Assembly (NCBI GenBank): GCA_009801085.1
Contig: VNWV01000008.1
Span: 124,001-188,000 of the forward strand
DNA: 64,000 bases
Source: Lasiodiplodia sp. COLG20
Lineage: Eukaryota; Ascomycota; Dothideomycetes; Botryosphaeriales; Botryosphaeriaceae
Direction of reading: 5' to 3'
Shown one piece after another: positions 46,359 to 57,132 of this stretch. Within the stretch, counting starts at the first letter, position 1; every line of letters starts with the position of its first letter. The notes below the pieces were generated by a model. The model was not told the DNA's origin, did no database searches, and saw only the letters and a list, made by a program, of their open reading frames with translations. Made by a program: the position numbers and the translations under genes.

Positions 46359-47845
46359 ATGCCGCTATTTCGACGCAAGAAGCAGGGGCACATTGCCCTA
46401 CAATCCGCCACATCCGCTGTATCTACAGCTAATTCGGTACCACGGTCTGGATTCACATTCGTTGATAATTCCAAAGGGGCTTCGGAAGCCATACAAGAAG
46501 TATTGGAGAAACTGGACGAGGCCTTGGTTGAACTCGAGTGTCAAGGTAGGAATAAGCGAATTTAATCTCTACATTTGAGGCTGACAACCCTACAGGTACA
46601 CTGAGGGACCAGCTGCAGCAGTGTCAAGAACAGCTTGATGAGGCAGCCAGTCACTACGTCAACTCATCTTTGGATTGTTGCTCCTCGAAAGAGATTTGGC
46701 CTTGGTAAGTGGAATAGAGTGAGATCTGCGATGTTCGACTTTTTTTATATTGACAATAGTTAGTGATCGCGCAAGATCTAAAATTCTTTCAATTGCTTGG
46801 AAATGTGCAGCCGGGTCGTACGATCCTTCATATCCTATGCAGGTGAAGGACTACGACCTCCGCCAGTACCATGCCATTAGACCATCTCTGGACGGGACCA
46901 TAAAAAGCACAGTCATGACAAGTGTCGAACCGTCTGGCTCATTTGTCCAATCCGCGGCAAGATTTCCCCTTCTGGTGGTAGCGGTTAGGGGTTCTGGAAG
47001 CGTCGTCGACCACATGGTAAATTTGAACATTTCACCACGTTCGACAGAAGGTTTCATTTCTCCAGAGCTGGAAGCTCATGCAGGATTTCTCGCCGGTGCA
47101 AAGGCCTTGGAGAGTGAAGTATCCAAGACCATAAATCAAGCTTTCCACGCAGGTGGAATAAAGGAGGTCTTGTTCACCGGCCACTCTGCAGGTGCAGCAG
47201 TAGCTTCCATCCTCTTTATGCACTACCGCATGAATGGACTAGATGGTAAGTTCTTGACGGTTGATATTGTTGATATTTGAGAAATCGAAGCGCTTACGAA
47301 CCATAGGGCTGCCCATCAATTTTTCATCCATCACGTTCGGTGGACCGCCCGCATTAAGGCCAACACGTCTAGAACAGGAATTGAGCCCTCAGTCTGGAGA
47401 GCTTTGGCTCAATATTGTCAATGAGTACGACGTCATTGCTCGAGCGGATAAGGCTTACATTCTCTCTTTGGTGGACCTTTTGCGCTCTGTATACGGAAAG
47501 CTTCCGCTGGAGAATACAAAACGGATTGCCCAAGAGTCGGATAGTAGCGGCACTTCGAGCTACTGGACCCTTCAAGAATCCGAGTACCGTCACTACGGGG
47601 ATATGATTGTTCTTCAGGTGTCTCAAGAATGGCCAAGTCTAAGTGGAGAAAGCGTGCTCACCAGCAATGGGCTTAGCGTGTCTCCTTGGAAGGTGTCTTG
47701 GGCCGACTATTCCCAATTACTCTTCACCAGAGTCAGAGTGCATGCCCGTACGTTCTATGAACGAAGTGTTGGAATGATTGCGGAGAAATATCTCATCTGC
47801 GGGGGAAATCCGGATACGGAAAGAAGAACGATTTCATTCGGCTAA
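46359..47845 (+). CDS. Class-3 lipase (alpha/beta-hydrolase), intracellular
   Basis: Exons 46359-46545, 46596-46704, 46764-47245, 47307-47845 (438 aa). The N-terminus has no signal peptide and contains a coiled coil (aa 40-80, EAIQEVLEKLDEALVEL...). The lipase core has LLVVAVRGSGS (oxyanion region), the nucleophile elbow EVLFTGHSAGAAVAS (Ser about aa 240), ITFGGPPAL, a catalytic-Asp candidate in NEYDVIARAD, and a His candidate in RVRVHARTFY. The lack of secretion signals and the coiled coil set it apart from secreted lipases and suggest a cytosolic lipid hydrolase or effector. Its upstream sequence is related to that of the hydrolase-NLR. Confidence 0.87.
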
Positions 47846-47863
47846 CTGATGTACCACTTCTGG

Positions 47864-49267
47864 TCAATTCAAGTTTCTTTTTTCCTCATGACGGAAGACT
47901 ATCTCGGCCGCCCTGTGAGAGAACACGAGGGTAGCAACTTTTCTTGCGACTTCTTTCCTTTTTTCCCGGTTCATCTTTTGCCCACTGGCTTCGGCAGTTT
48001 CGAGTTCTGAGAGAATAGTTTCGCAGTCCCAGCAAAAGCAGCGCGAATATTCGCTGCCATAGTTCAGTCGAAACAATTGTGCCGTCTTTCCCTCTCCCCC
48101 TTTAAGGACCGTCGGCTCGACTTTGTCATTGTGGTCGATGAAGGCACCCGTCAGCCCTTCCATGTCTGTTTGATAAGCCGCACCCGCACATTGGTGTGTG
48201 TGCCAAACAAGATCAATGTCGATTGTTGGGACGAGCATGACGTCGGGGTATTTCTTCAGGAGCTTCACGAACTTCTCGTATCTTGAGATGGCGCGGCGAA
48301 GAGTTCCATGGACAGCCGGACTGCGGATCCATGAGGTCTGTTCCATTTTTTCCACGAACTTGTACTGTCTGTCGACAGCGGCAGCAATGTCCACCACAGT
48401 CTGCTTGTATCCGTCCGCTACCAAATTGGTCCGTAGAAAGGCTTCAATAGCGTTACCCAAAGGAAATTGGGGCTCGGTGGGCTCCAGTACCGATTTGTTG
48501 ACAAAAGGAAGCCAAGTGGAGATCTGATGGAAGATATAATCACGATCTGTCGCATTTAAAAGGCCTAACAGATCAAATGCAAGCCCTGATTCCGCTTCGA
48601 ATGAAGATCGCTCTTCGTTCCTTTGCTGTTCCGTTTCGTATGCTTGGATCGCGAAATGCTTTTATGCAGTCAGAATATTGGATCGCACCAACTATTTCAT
48701 CATGACTTACGATGTCTTTCCACGGAAATGCAAGGCTTCGAAGCTGTTTGCATTTTCGGCTGGAGCAAAGTTTGGAGAAATACATCGGGTTCAAAAGACA
48801 TGCTTGCCAAACCATTAAGATATCTATTGGCCTGTCATTATCATATTCTTACTCTAAGGTCCCTCACACGCTTACTTACCTGGTGGGGGGAAGTTTCCCA
48901 CGTGCATCCATTTCAAAAACCGGAGCACAGCAAGACGAAGATAAATATTCCAACGCTGGGTCCTCACTTCTTGGATTTGAAACTTCCCGTCCGTCGCTTG
49001 TGCGTCAAAGCAGATAGCTGTGGCAGACTGGACAGCCTCTCGGAGACCGTGGATTGAATGTAGCAGTTTGAGGTGAATTGCGCACTCTGGGACAGTTGGG
49101 AAAGCGGCTGCCTCGACTGGAATCGCTGGGTTCGCGTCTGGATCGAAGATCTCTGGAGGCGGGATTAGCGGTATTTCGGTAGGCAGGCCGATTGTGCGAC
49201 CGTATCGAACAACCCGCGCCGCTCGATGGCTAGTATTATGAAGCTGGGAGTCAATGAAGAAAGCCAT
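47864..49267 (-). CDS. DUF1399 / GRDP-like protein (glycine-rich tail absent)
   Basis: Exons 48876-49267, 48711-48831, 47864-48658 (435 aa). The GRDP/DUF1399 hallmarks are present: CAIHLKLLHSIHGLREAV, IDILMVWQACLLNP (completed across the 48832-48875 intron) and VPTIDIDLVWHTHQ with CAGAAYQTDM. The protein ends shortly after a Cys-containing segment (FCWDCETI) and a basic helix, without the glycine-rich tail that names the family in plants and many fungi. Molecular function is unsettled. The gene is convergent with the lipase (18-bp gap) and divergent from the 49629 gene, which does have such a tail. The donor at 48875 was chosen over an overlapping one 4 nt upstream because only it keeps the frame. 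Confidence 0.85.
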
Positions 49268-49628
49268 TTTTGATGAATGCCGGTGATGTGACCGCCTGGT
49301 TCTCCTGCTCAGTTATTTCTGCCCAGAGAAAGCGGCCATGACACCTACGCAAAAGTTGCGTTGCAGGCAACCAAGGGATGCACGTCTGCCTTGGTTTCGT
49401 TGCACAAGGAGTGTAGAGATATTCTGGAACAAGGCAAGGCAACATGCTAGGCACCTAAGCATGCACGCATGAGCGTACAAAGGCAGCAATGCAAGGCCGG
49501 ATGCAGTTGAAGCCTTGCCGTACAGGGTGACTATTGATCGACCATCCTTGCAGCACCCGCAATCCAGTACAGTCTTATTTTTCTGCAGCTTATCCCCAAG
49601 GCGAAGCTTCCAACCTCACCGCCACACA
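49268..49628. other. Divergent promoter region
   Basis: A 361-bp spacer between two divergent genes. Nothing else is supported. Confidence 0.5.
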
Positions 49629-52600
49629 ATGCCGTCCAGCTTTCGGTCGCCAAGATACATCTCCGAAGCCAACGAAATCAAAAGTTCGGACTGGGAATCG
49701 GTGGGAAATAGCCGATCTGCTCTGAAAGAACAGCTTGGTAGCTTGTACTGGGATGGCGTGAGGCAAGAGCTGAAAGTAATCTTGTTCACTTTGAAGAAGT
49801 TACAGCAGTCCGACTCCAAAAAGGTGCTTGAGAAGGAACAAGAGACCCTCCGCGATGACACTCCCTTTGGCTTCGAGACATTTGTCGACCAGGTGTCTTT
49901 AGAGTCTCGCAGTTCGGCTTATTCATTCGGTATCCGCCATTTTTCGCAAGGCTACTATATTTATGTGCTAATATGCGATCAGGGAAACAAGTCGAGAAAT
50001 ATGAATCTAAAGAAAAGCTCTTATCGACCTACGAAGACGCAATTTATCACAAAATCTCCAGCGAAAATGCGAAACAGAGATCCAACAATTTGAATGCTGC
50101 CATCAAATCTTCAGTGTTGGAGAATGAAACGAAAAATGACCTGACCCCTATCGAACGCTATGCAAGGTCGCTTCTACGGACAGCCGGTAGGCTGATTCTT
50201 TTTCATTCTTAAATATGCAGCGTCTGACGTGTGAAAAGGGTTTCTTGACATGGAAAAGTCATCGAACATCGACCGACGCTGGAGAAGTTCAAGTTCTGGA
50301 ATAGGAAGGGCGTTCCTCAAAGTAATTCGAATGATGAGACGTCCTTGAGTCCTTTCATACTAACTTCGTCTAGTGGCTTTTACCGGTTTGACAAAACACA
50401 TTGACCCCATATTCGAGCGTTCCAAATGTGATGAGTGCGATCAGACAATCCATGGTAGCATGTTCAGGAAGACCGAAAACGACGACAAAGGGACTATTTC
50501 TCTATGTGAAGACTGCTACAGAAAAAGCCATTACGGCGACTTGTCGTATGCAAAGAAGTATCAGCATTGTCCTTTTACTGAAGGAATAGATGGTGCAACC
50601 AGTCGGGCACTATGCACGTGTCCCAAAGTACCACATTTTGACGACAACGGAGAACCCAGAGCACTGTTCCCCGTAGATCCCAGGGAACAGCATATTGAGT
50701 TCGGACTTCAAGCTTGTGGCCTGTTTCGTCTGATTGAGGGCCTCGCCAGAGCAAAGCATGCCACAATTCGCAGAGACCGTATCGGCCTCGCCAGTACGAG
50801 TGTTATGATGAGATTTCTGGATTTAAGGCCCAAAAAAGACAAGGCAAAACATGCTGACGATGATGGCTGGTTGGACGATCTTGAAGAGGAGTCAGAAGTC
50901 AGCATGCCAAGCAGTACATATGGCGTCGCTGATCTTGAGAGAGGAGAGGAAGAGATCCCATTATACCTGCGGCATTACACCAAAAAGTATCCATTCGGAA
51001 ACGTCCACATGGCATTGCGGATTGGCCCCCTCACCATTGAGAATGGTGTAGCAAAGTAAGTCCTACTTGTCTCCCAGGCAGTACATCAATGTTGACATGG
51101 CTTAGTACCAAGGGTGGAGCCTTGATCAGTCTGCGAGATCCTCCGCGACTATTAGCTATAGATGAGCCAAAGTCTCAAAGACTGATCGCCATAAGCCCAA
51201 ATTTACCGCGAACCATCTACACTCAAACAAGGGACAAAAGAGTACGGGAGCCAAAGCGCATCAAGGCAGTGATGAAGCAGGTCATTGGTTCACCATTTTC
51301 GGGAATATCGGATCTCAAGAAAGAGCTGCAAGTCATTCGAGAACTAGTCCGTGCTAGTCAGCTGGAATCTCTTGGGGACCCCGGTCTCTCTAGAGCAGAA
51401 CAGAATCAACTATTGGAAAGAATCCTCGATCATTTACTCGGACGCTTGAAGGTATTGTTCAGGGGAAGGCTTGACACATACCTGAACGATCTGGCAATGA
51501 AGCTTTTTCATCCCAGCACGAATATCCGATGGAATGCAAGGAAGAACAACTGCCAGAACTTTTGCGATGCGCTGATCAACATACCTCGTCTTGGACATCT
51601 GATCGACAAGAACATCGGAACAAAAAAGCCTCCAATCTACCTGATAAGCTTCGTCTGTCGGAAGGAGGCATATCCAGTCGCACGTGTGCGAACCAAACTC
51701 GACGTCCCCAGCGGCCTCACAGAGGAATATCTCCTCAAGTACCGATTCGGACTCCATCAGGAGTCGGATATCGTCGACAGTCTCCATGAGTACTGGCACG
51801 ACTGGGGCGCATTCGGCACGCACCTCTACCCCTTCCAAGATCTTTTCCCTTGGGATTGCAGTGAGGCTTTTGGCCGGCACCCCGTTGCCTGCTCTCACTG
51901 CAACATTTCCAAGCACGTCTGGGCCTTCCCGTACGACTCTTGGTCTATCATATCCCTCCACTTGACCCGCGACCGCTTCCTGTACGCCTCTCCAGCAGCC
52001 GCCACCGCCCCCGCCACCATGACCGACGAAGCCTGGCTGCACAACCGCCTCACCCTCCTCTCCGCCACAGACGCCCTGACCGCCGCAGCCGTCGCCATGG
52101 CTCGAAACAAGGATTTCCGCCGCGCGACCGCGTGGCTGAAGCACGACTCCAACGCAGAGTTCGACCGCGTGCGGCTCGGCGGCATCCACCGCGCGCAGCC
52201 GTGGAGCAAGTTCTTCGTCAGGGGCGCCTACAACCACTTCTTGGTCGCCGAGTGGGCGCACCTGCGCCGCGAAGACCAGATCGCTGCATACGAGCTGTTG
52301 CGCAACTTTCGCATGGAGATGCTGGATGTGGGCGTGACGCGCGCGAAGGCGGCGCAGATGAACGTGGTCAATGGCGGGCCCGGCTGTGCGGGTGCGGCGG
52401 CGGCATCACCGGCTCCGGTGGATTTGGGGGCGATTTGCGGGCCTGCGTGCCAGGATGATGGGAACCCTATTTACGCGGCCTATGGGTTGGGTAGTGTTGC
52501 CGGCGTGGGTGGAGGTGTGGGCGGTTTGAATGTCGATACTGGGGGTTCTGCGGCAGGGATGTGCAACGCTTCCGCCGCTTGCGCTGGCGCAGGGGCTGGC

Positions 52601-52702
52601 TGTGGTGGTGGTGGTAGTGGTGGCGGTGTTGGTGTCTCGAGTGGAGGCGGTGGATGTGGTGGTGGAGGTGGCGGAGGAAGCGGTGGAGGAAGTTGTGGAT
52701 GA
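49629..52702 (+). CDS. ZZ-like finger protein with a possible permuted-papain domain and glycine-rich tail
   Basis: Exons 49629-49929, 49983-50186, 50259-50321, 50374-51055, 51106-52702 (948 aa). The first ATG is in MPSSFRSPRY. A ZZ-like zinc motif (CDECDQTIHGS...LCEDCYRKSHYG) lies at about aa 200-240. Further on, FGNVHMALRIGPLTIENG and, about 160 residues later, RKNNCQNFCDAL have the His-then-Cys order and NC-x-F signature of permuted papain-like (LRAT/PPPDE-type) enzymes; this is my inference, not a named family match. The last 120 residues are Ala/Gly/Cys-rich (CGGGGSGGG...). From about 51980 the coding sequence is markedly more GC-rich than upstream, suggesting a separately acquired tail. 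It is divergent from the DUF1399 gene. Function unknown. Confidence 0.8.
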
Positions 52703-53353
52703 GGTGGCGGGGGAGGTGGATGGTCTCAGAATTTAACATGGAATATCACACCTTGACGGATGAGTTGGTACATCACCAATTTGAGATTTGAATTTCCCCC
52801 CATACGTCTCTATGTGCTTAAAGCAGATGGACTTACGAGTAGGTTTACCCGGAGAGAGGACAGCAAATACCCCATAATTAGTCAATGCCTCTTGACGAAC
52901 AAAGTACGGATCATCAGTAATCTAACCTGCCTTTCATCGCCACATTAAAGCTACCTACAATGAACGACTACCGCTCATCTACTGCCCTTAGCCCGTCCAA
53001 ATGTTCATCTCTTTTTACTTTTATTTTCCCACTTTGGAGTTTACTTTTGCATACGCAGCGCATCAATCCTTTTAGTAATTATCCCTAAGTAGAATCAGAT
53101 TCGCTATTAACTAGGATCCAAATCCACACCACGCACCAAGTCACCTGCTTTTGTTCAAGACCTTCACCTCCTGAGCCTGAAAACACCGGAACATGCGAGT
53201 GGCATACTTGCGTGCTCAGATACAGCGGAAAACCCTCTCCTTTTAGACTAAAGAGCCCGAGTCACTGATAACTACGGAACCTCGCACGCCAATCGAAGTA
53301 CAAAAATTGAAACACTCGTCAGCGCAACACTCGAACAGCGCAGAATAAGACCT
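52703..53353. other. Intergenic region with a possible HET relic on the minus strand
   Basis: On the minus strand around 52855-52890, a short stretch reads ALTNYGVFAVLSPG, like the HET post-domain motif FFTDYGVFAVL. No intact frame surrounds it. The rest shows no feature. Confidence 0.35.
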
Positions 53354-54160
53354 TCACTCAACCCCCACCGGCCTCAACGGCTCCGGCGCCTCAGCCCCCA
53401 ACACCGGGAACACGCCCCTATCCTCCCCCCTCTCCGCCTTCTCCACCATAGCCCTATACGCCGGCCTCTCCGCGACCCGCCTCAGCCACGCTCTAATCCC
53501 GTCATACCCCTCCAGCGCGAACGGCACGAACAGCCGCATCGTCGTAACCGTAAACACCGCATACACGTCCGCAGCCGTAAAAGCGTCGCCGGCGAGCCAG
53601 GGGCTAGCGCGCAGCCGCGCATCCAGGTGCGCCAGCCCGTTGGCCAGGCGCCGCTGCACGACCTGCGCGACGACGTGGTCGCGCGGCACGCCGGCCCAGC
53701 GCACGAAGGTGGCGAGCATGGCGTCGGACTGCAGGCTGCCGATGGCCCAGTGCAGCCAGTAGACGTAGTCGGTGTGGTTGGGGGCGGAGGGAGGGACGGC
53801 GAGCTGCGGTTCGTTTGGCCCGCCGGCGTGGTTGGTTAGGATGTATTCCATGATGGCGCTGGATTCGGAGAGCGTGATGGGGCCGTCTTGGATGATGGGG
53901 GAGGTGCCGATCGGGTGGCTGTAGGATTGTGGGGCTTTTGAGCGAGGGTGATCGGCGAGGGAGATGTGATAGAGGCGATGGGGGCTCGATCATGGGCAAA
54001 CGTGGCGTGGGACGTACAGGGCTTTGTAGTCGGGAGGTGCCATGATTGTCTCGGCATCCCGCCGGTACGTCTTGAGTTCATACGGGACGTCAAGCTCCTC
54101 GAGGAGCCAGATTATACGCTCGGATGCTGAGCGCTGGAGGTGGTGGACGACGATAGTCAT
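53354..54160 (-). CDS. Glutathione S-transferase
   Basis: Exons 54018-54160 and 53354-53918 (235 aa). The N-terminal thioredoxin-like domain reads RSASERIIWLLEELDVPYEL, KALHPIGTSPIIQDG (cis-Pro region, formed across the intron) and LSESSAIMEYIL (glutathione-binding SNAIL/TRAIL-equivalent SESSAI). The C-terminal all-helical domain includes ASPWLAGDAFTAADVY, the conserved N-capping box. The catalytic residue is probably the Ser in the first helix. Acceptor 53919-53921 was chosen because it alone gives the conserved HPIGTSP in frame. Likely cytosolic detoxification; the class is not assigned. Confidence 0.92.
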
Positions 54161-54420
54161 GGGTGAAGGTATGGTATTAGTGCAATGACAGGCTTTGGGG
54201 TATACGTGACTTCGTCGGGGAGTGGAGCGGTTCTTTTAAAGTATAGAAAGTCATCGTAGAGTTTATCTTTCCTTTTGTCCGTCAAGGTTATAGATAGTTT
54301 TAAGAACATACTTCTCGTTTCCTAGTCGAGCGGGGCTAAGGTAGCGAATGTGGGGAACTAAGCGTTTTGGTCTATCATCAGACTTCGTACGCCAACACCT
54401 CCTAGAGCCGAGGACGCAAC

Positions 54421-54657
54421 TTGGGAGTCAAAAATACCGCAAAACTGACTGAAATTGGCTCTCGAAACACGCTTATCGAGAGCAAAGTTGCATCGCATCA
54501 GACTAGCTCGCCAACGCTGATTTATGAGGTGGTTGATATCCTCACAAAAGGGGTTAAGGTGATAGCACATCCTTCTCCAACTGGAAACGTACAGCTTCGA
54601 GATGCAAATGCGCTCAAGTCTTCTCCTCGTCGCAACCCTCAGAGGGACAATCCATGA
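54421..54657 (+). pseudogene. Relic of a pogo/Fot1-like DDE transposase C-terminus
   Basis: An open stretch reads SRNTLIESKVASHQTSSPT, then DILTKGVKVIAH, then VQLRDANALKSS with a basic PRRNPQRD end. This is the pattern of fungal pogo-type transposases just before their stop (SSPTP, KG...H, LR.AN...RR.K). The catalytic core and terminal repeats are not found next to it, so it is a dead fragment. Confidence 0.6.
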
Positions 54658-54888
54658 GTTTAAACATTGTGGGGTTGTTCGACTGTGAAGTAGTCCAGGT
54701 CTGTTAGGGTGGTCCGTTCGCTTGTGTAGTACGTTAGTAACTGATTAGTGATTAATCCCGAGGTGGAAAATAGAGTAGTACACTCATCCATGAAGAAAAT
54801 CATCCCGGAGTTAACTTCGGACCTAAGTGGATTTAAGTTTCCCATCGTTCTATAGACATTCTACCAACCCGGTAAACTCCTACAACCC

Positions 54889-55025
54889 GGTAAACTCCGC
54901 CGGCACGGCTACTCACATACCCGATAGCGCTTTAATGGGCTACAGTACTTCTACCAGCCCGTTAAAGTCTGCCGGTGCGGCTACTCACATACCCGATAGT
55001 GCTTTGATGGGCTACGTTACATTCT
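54889..55025. repeat. 72-bp tandem repeat, two copies
   Basis: The block GTAAACTCCGCCGGCACGGC..., containing CGGCTACTCACATACCCGATAG, recurs 72 bp downstream (54906 against 54978) with few changes. A partial third GGTAAACTCC lies at 54871-54880. The identity is high enough to suggest a recent duplication. Confidence 0.85.
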
Positions 55026-55192
55026 GGTCTGGCTCTATTGGGGTTAGGAAAGTGTGCCTCAGACATTGCTGACTCGTGATGGTCGCCTATATAAGTAGTA
55101 GTCAAAGATGTAACTAATATCTTCACCCAGCGCTCTTACTACGTTCTCCATTCTCAGTCATATCATTCAGACATCCCACCAATACACATCTC

Positions 55193-56104
55193 ATGTCGGT
55201 CACACCAAGCCAGACGCTCTGGAGCAATGGCTTCAACTTCACTGAACGAATCCATCGGGACACCTATCCCTACATAAATCCCATGAACGCCGATCTGCCC
55301 GGACGAGCAGTCTTCATCACAGGTGCATCCAGAGGCATCGGACGCGCCACAGCATTGAGTTTCGCTCGCGCCGGCGCCTCATTCATCGGCATAGGCGCTC
55401 GATCGGCAACTGAGCTGCAATCTCTGGAAGAAGACATCAAACGCGAAGCCAAAAAGGCCGGCAGAGCAGCGCCTTTGGTTTTCCGCGCCACCCTGGACGT
55501 CACGGATATCGCTAGTGCCGAGGCCGCCGCCAAGGGAGCGTCTGAAGCATTCGGCGGCAGGCTTGACGTCCTCATCAACAACGCTGGATACATGGACAGA
55601 CTCGCACCACTGGCGGACTCGGACCCAGACGACTGGTGGCGCACGTGGGAGATCAACATCCGCGGGCCCTATCTGGTGACGCGGGCGTTTCTGCCGCTGA
55701 TGTTGGGAACGCCAGGCGGATGGAAGACCGTCGTGTCCCTCTCCAGCTTGGGAGCGCATACCTTGAGTGCCGGGGGCACGGCATACAATGTATCCAAATT
55801 GGCACTGCTTCGCTTTTCTGAGATGCTCAATGTGGAGTACGGCGCGCAAGGTGTCTTGGCATTTTGCGTAAATCCTGGGGGAATAGAGACGGATCTGTCA
55901 CGCACCTTGGATGAATCGCTGGCAAAAGTATACCAGACTGACAGTATCGAGCTTCCGGCAGATTCGATCGTTTTCTTGGTGCAAGAACGCAGGAAATGGC
56001 TTGCAGGCAGATACATCAGCTGTACATGGGACATGGAAGATTTACTGGCGAAACAGACGTCCATCGTAGAGCAGGATTTGCTCAAGGTACGGATGGCTGT
56101 CTAG
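55193..56104 (+). CDS. Short-chain dehydrogenase/reductase (classical SDR)
   Basis: Single exon, 303 aa. The cofactor motif TGASRGIG is at aa 43-50, NNAG near aa 127, the catalytic Ser in SLSSLG, and YNVSK provides the Tyr/Lys pair. A roughly 35-residue extension precedes the Rossmann fold and there is no signal peptide. NAD(P)(H)-dependent oxidation or reduction of an unknown small molecule is expected. It is flanked by repeat-rich spacers and not part of a visible biosynthetic cluster. Confidence 0.93.
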   Translation: MSVTPSQTLWSNGFNFTERIHRDTYPYINPMNADLPGRAVFITGASRGIGRATALSFARAGASFIGIGARSATELQSLEEDIKREAKKAGRAAPLVFRATLDVTDIASAEAAAKGASEAFGGRLDVLINNAGYMDRLAPLADSDPDDWWRTWEINIRGPYLVTRAFLPLMLGTPGGWKTVVSLSSLGAHTLSAGGTAYNVSKLALLRFSEMLNVEYGAQGVLAFCVNPGGIETDLSRTLDESLAKVYQTDSIELPADSIVFLVQERRKWLAGRYISCTWDMEDLLAKQTSIVEQDLLKVRMAV

Positions 56105-57132
56105 ATAAGGTAGCGTCTATCTGCTGTAAAGAACATGTAAGGATTTCAAGAGGCAAATGATTTTGTCCCGAGAGTTACAATGGAGACTTGATGCTTAAGC
56201 ATCTAAAATCATTTGCAATAGTGTTCAAATCAGGCTCAAAAACAAACGAGATATATTTCGGCCCCCAATTTGTGGCGCTGTGAAATACAAATTTTCAATG
56301 CGCCGCGTAGCAGCGGGGCTATTGCGATGTTCGGTTAATACAGTCGAATCTTGCTCGCTACAGCGATCAGCGCCTTGATGACCCACCAATAGTTTCTGCC
56401 AGGTGATCGTTCAATGGACTGACTAGGTCATTAGTGCTGCATAAATGACCGAACACCAGACTAGCGAACACAATGTCCCGGCCATAAGCGCTTCGACCTC
56501 TGCCCTTGGTCTCCACTCCACAGTCAAACGCTGCGTGTACGGCCAGAACGAAATAAGCCGCAAAGGTTACTCTATTGTCGCGAGTTCCATTACAAGGATA
56601 GCGGTTGCTGAGGCAATACCGATAGCATTCCACTATCATTGCCACAGTTCTAACGATACTAGATCAAGCTATAATACTAACTTAATCAGATGTTCACAGT
56701 CAAGCATTAATTCGTACTTAGCTCTCAAAAGGCTTGATGTGCTAACTTGCCGATTTTGGTGGAGCCGCAAGATCTTTTCCGGTCAGGCATTTGATCGGCA
56801 AGAGCCTGATGACGTGGCCTACGCTAAATCCCACAATCCGATATTGTTAAAACGATCGGTCGTACTTTTATCGTTCAACAATATCTTGTCTTTTCCTACA
56901 CACCCCCATATCTTTCATCTGCAAGGAATTTCAATCCCTGCCACAAGTGCCCTACTACGAGCTAATTCCCTTTTCCTCCTCCTTTCATGGATTGATATTC
57001 AATCACATTGCAACACGTCGGACCCTGCGGATGTCTCTAGATGAGGGTAATTATGCATATCAAGCTTCTGCTTCTGAAAGAATCACCATGAACTAATCGG
57101 ATTCGACAGGAGAAATCTGTCAGCATACCGTG
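56105..57132. other. 1-kb intergenic region with an inverted repeat and a possible transposon end
   Basis: No gene is supported; the plus-strand frame 56445-57044 has no domain. It contains the inverted repeat at 56841-56884 and a pogo-like terminal sequence near 56339. Confidence 0.5.
56841..56884. repeat. Short imperfect inverted repeat
   Basis: The arms ATATTGTTAAAACGAT and ATCGTTCAACAATAT are complementary apart from an A/G change and one extra base, and enclose a 13-nt loop. It could form a hairpin or mark a small transposon remnant. Confidence 0.7.

Larger units (their letters stand above)
54161..55192. other. Repeat- and transposon-relic-bearing intergenic region
   Basis: It contains a pogo/Fot1-like transposase C-terminal relic and a 72-bp tandem repeat, both listed separately, then the promoter of the SDR gene. 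Confidence 0.6.
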
